In this document: positions 63,059 to 64,000 of the stretch, piece after piece
Numbering within the stretch: the first letter of the stretch is position 1
Layout: each line of letters opens with the position of its first letter
From: Aureimonas sp. Leaf324
GTDB lineage: Bacteria; Pseudomonadota; Alphaproteobacteria; Rhizobiales; Rhizobiaceae
NCBI RefSeq assembly: GCF_001423245.1
Contig: NZ_LMOH01000001.1
Span: 92,563 to 156,562, forward strand
Direction: 5' to 3'
Length of the DNA stretch: 64,000 nt
Notes under the pieces: generated by a model
Database searches by the model: none
Seen by the model: only the letters and a program-made list of their open reading frames with translations
What the model was told of the DNA's origin: nothing
Translations under genes and position numbers: made by a program

Positions 63059-64000
63059 GCATCAAGACCGTGGAAGCCCCGGGCGGGCAGGGAAGCGGGG
63101 CCAGCCTCGACTACTTCAAGAACAACCTGCGCGAATACGGCATGCTCGTCGCGCTGGTCGCGATCATCCTGTTCTTCGCCGCCTATTCTGCCGCGACGGG
63201 TCGCCCGACCTTCGTGTCGGCGTCGAACCTCACCAACCTGTTCCTCCAGAACAGCTACGTCATCATCATGGCGATCGGCATGTTGCTGATCATCATCACC
63301 GGCCACATCGACCTGTCGGTCGGCTCCCTCGTGGGCTTTGTCGGCGCGGTCGGCGCAGTGCTGATGGTGCTCTATGACATACCCGTGCCCATCGCGGTGG
63401 CGATGTGTCTCGTGGTCGGCGCGGTGATCGGCGCGATCCAGGGTTATTTCGTCGCCTTCCTGCGCATTCCGTCCTTCATCGTGACGCTCGCCGGCATGCT
63501 CGTCTTCCGCGGCCTGACGTTCATGACGCTCGGCTCCTCGTCGTCGATCTCGCCGATCCCCGCATCGCTGCGCGCGATCTCGACGGGCACGATCCCCGAC
63601 GTCCTGCCGGTCCTGGGTCTCGCGAACTCCACGACGCTGATCCTGGCGATCGTGCTCGCGGTCGGCTTCGCGCTGTTCGCCGTCTCCAAGCGTTCGGCCC
63701 GCAGCCGCATCGGCCCGGTCGCCGAGCCGCAGGCGTTCTTCTACGGTCGCGTCGCGCTCGTCACCGTCGCGATCCTCTTCATGGGCTACCTGCTCGCCAC
63801 CAATCGCGGCCTGCCGAACGTCCTGATCCTCATGGCGGTGCTGATCGCGATCTACGCCTTCGTCACCTCGCGCACCACGATCGGTCGCCGCGTCTATGCG
63901 GTCGGCGGCAACGAGAAGGCGGCGAAGCTTTCCGGCGTGAAGACCGAGCGGATCGTCTTCCTCGCCTTCGTCAACATGGGCGTCCTCGCCGCCATCGCCG
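63055..64000 (+). CDS. gguB: Sugar ABC transporter permease GguB (3' end outside window)
   Basis: Permease of the ChvE-GguAB importer, cut by the right edge after about 315 residues (family about 390-400). The signature is [20 protein letters not shown], with [20 protein letters not shown], an extra membrane segment region around [17 protein letters not shown] typical of GguB/XylH, and [18 protein letters not shown]. The ATG overlaps the gguA stop (ATGA). Confidence 0.92.

Overview
The window is high-GC DNA from an alphaproteobacterium, most likely of the order Hyphomicrobiales (Rhizobiales). The grounds are a ChvE-GguA-GguB sugar importer with GguC, a rhizobial-type rhamnose locus (RhaR, RhaU, RhaK, RhaD, RhaI), RirA-type iron boxes and the strong GC codon bias. 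The genus cannot be fixed from this window. No tRNA, rRNA, insertion sequence, phage gene or CRISPR array was seen. Most of the DNA is a carbohydrate-utilisation region made of consecutive transporter-plus-pathway blocks, with a housekeeping and stress segment at about 16.8-24.3 kb and an acyl-CoA/valine-type segment at about 39.5-43.4 kb.

Layout. (1) 1-2455: a peptide-type ABC binding protein (cut by the left edge) divergent from a siderophore-interacting ferric reductase, with a RirA-like box between. (2) 2459-7390: a GntR-TRAP transporter-L-idonate 5-dehydrogenase-like operon behind a perfect inverted-repeat operator. (3) 7427-11999: a malate/lactate-type dehydrogenase divergent from a hydroxyacid dehydrogenase and a FucU-type mutarotase, then an ABC exporter with a second RirA-like box. 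(4) 12016-16306: a CUT2 sugar importer lacking its own ATPase, with a PfkB kinase and a class I aldolase-like protein; the substrate is unknown. (5) 16810-24248: malate dehydrogenase, a SleB-type hydrolase, a D,D-carboxypeptidase, two short-chain dehydrogenases, a sulfite-oxidase-like protein, a three-gene copper module and a PAP2 phosphatase.

(6) 24333-37942: the rhamnose locus. rhaR-rhaU-rhaK-araC read left and rhaD-rhaI read right from a shared operator region. Downstream on the left-reading strand a xylitol-dehydrogenase-like gene and an L-xylulose-reductase-like gene precede a RhaTPQS-type importer, so that importer may carry a pentitol, rhamnose or both. A 6-phospho-3-hexuloisomerase-like protein with altered active-site motifs follows rhaI. 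(7) 38574-43772: a small basic protein, a repeat-rich secreted protein, acyl-CoA dehydrogenase, 3-hydroxyisobutyrate dehydrogenase, acyl-CoA synthetase and a lone receiver domain.

(8) 43937-51075: an L-fucose region with a CUT2 importer, FucU, 2-keto-3-deoxy-L-fuconate dehydrogenase, an IclR regulator and L-fuconate dehydratase, with a 12-bp palindrome between the divergent halves. A MATE exporter follows. (9) 52732-64000: an oxidative L-arabinose/D-galactose operon (GguC, aldose 1-dehydrogenase, aldose 1-epimerase, IlvD/Edd-type sugar-acid dehydratase, SMP-30 lactonase, KDGal kinase, KDPGal aldolase), then chvE-gguA-gguB, cut by the right edge. An identical 11-bp motif lies just downstream of the putative -10 element in both the gguC and chvE promoter regions.

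Taken together, L-rhamnose, L-fucose, L-arabinose and D-galactose are side-chain sugars of plant pectin and hemicellulose and of many exopolysaccharides. This suggests scavenging of such sugars, with periplasmic capture, mutarotation and mainly oxidative catabolism to pyruvate and lactaldehyde, lactate or 2-oxoglutarate-type products. Several importer operons carry a strong stem-loop directly after the binding-protein gene, which probably sets high binding-protein expression relative to the membrane parts.
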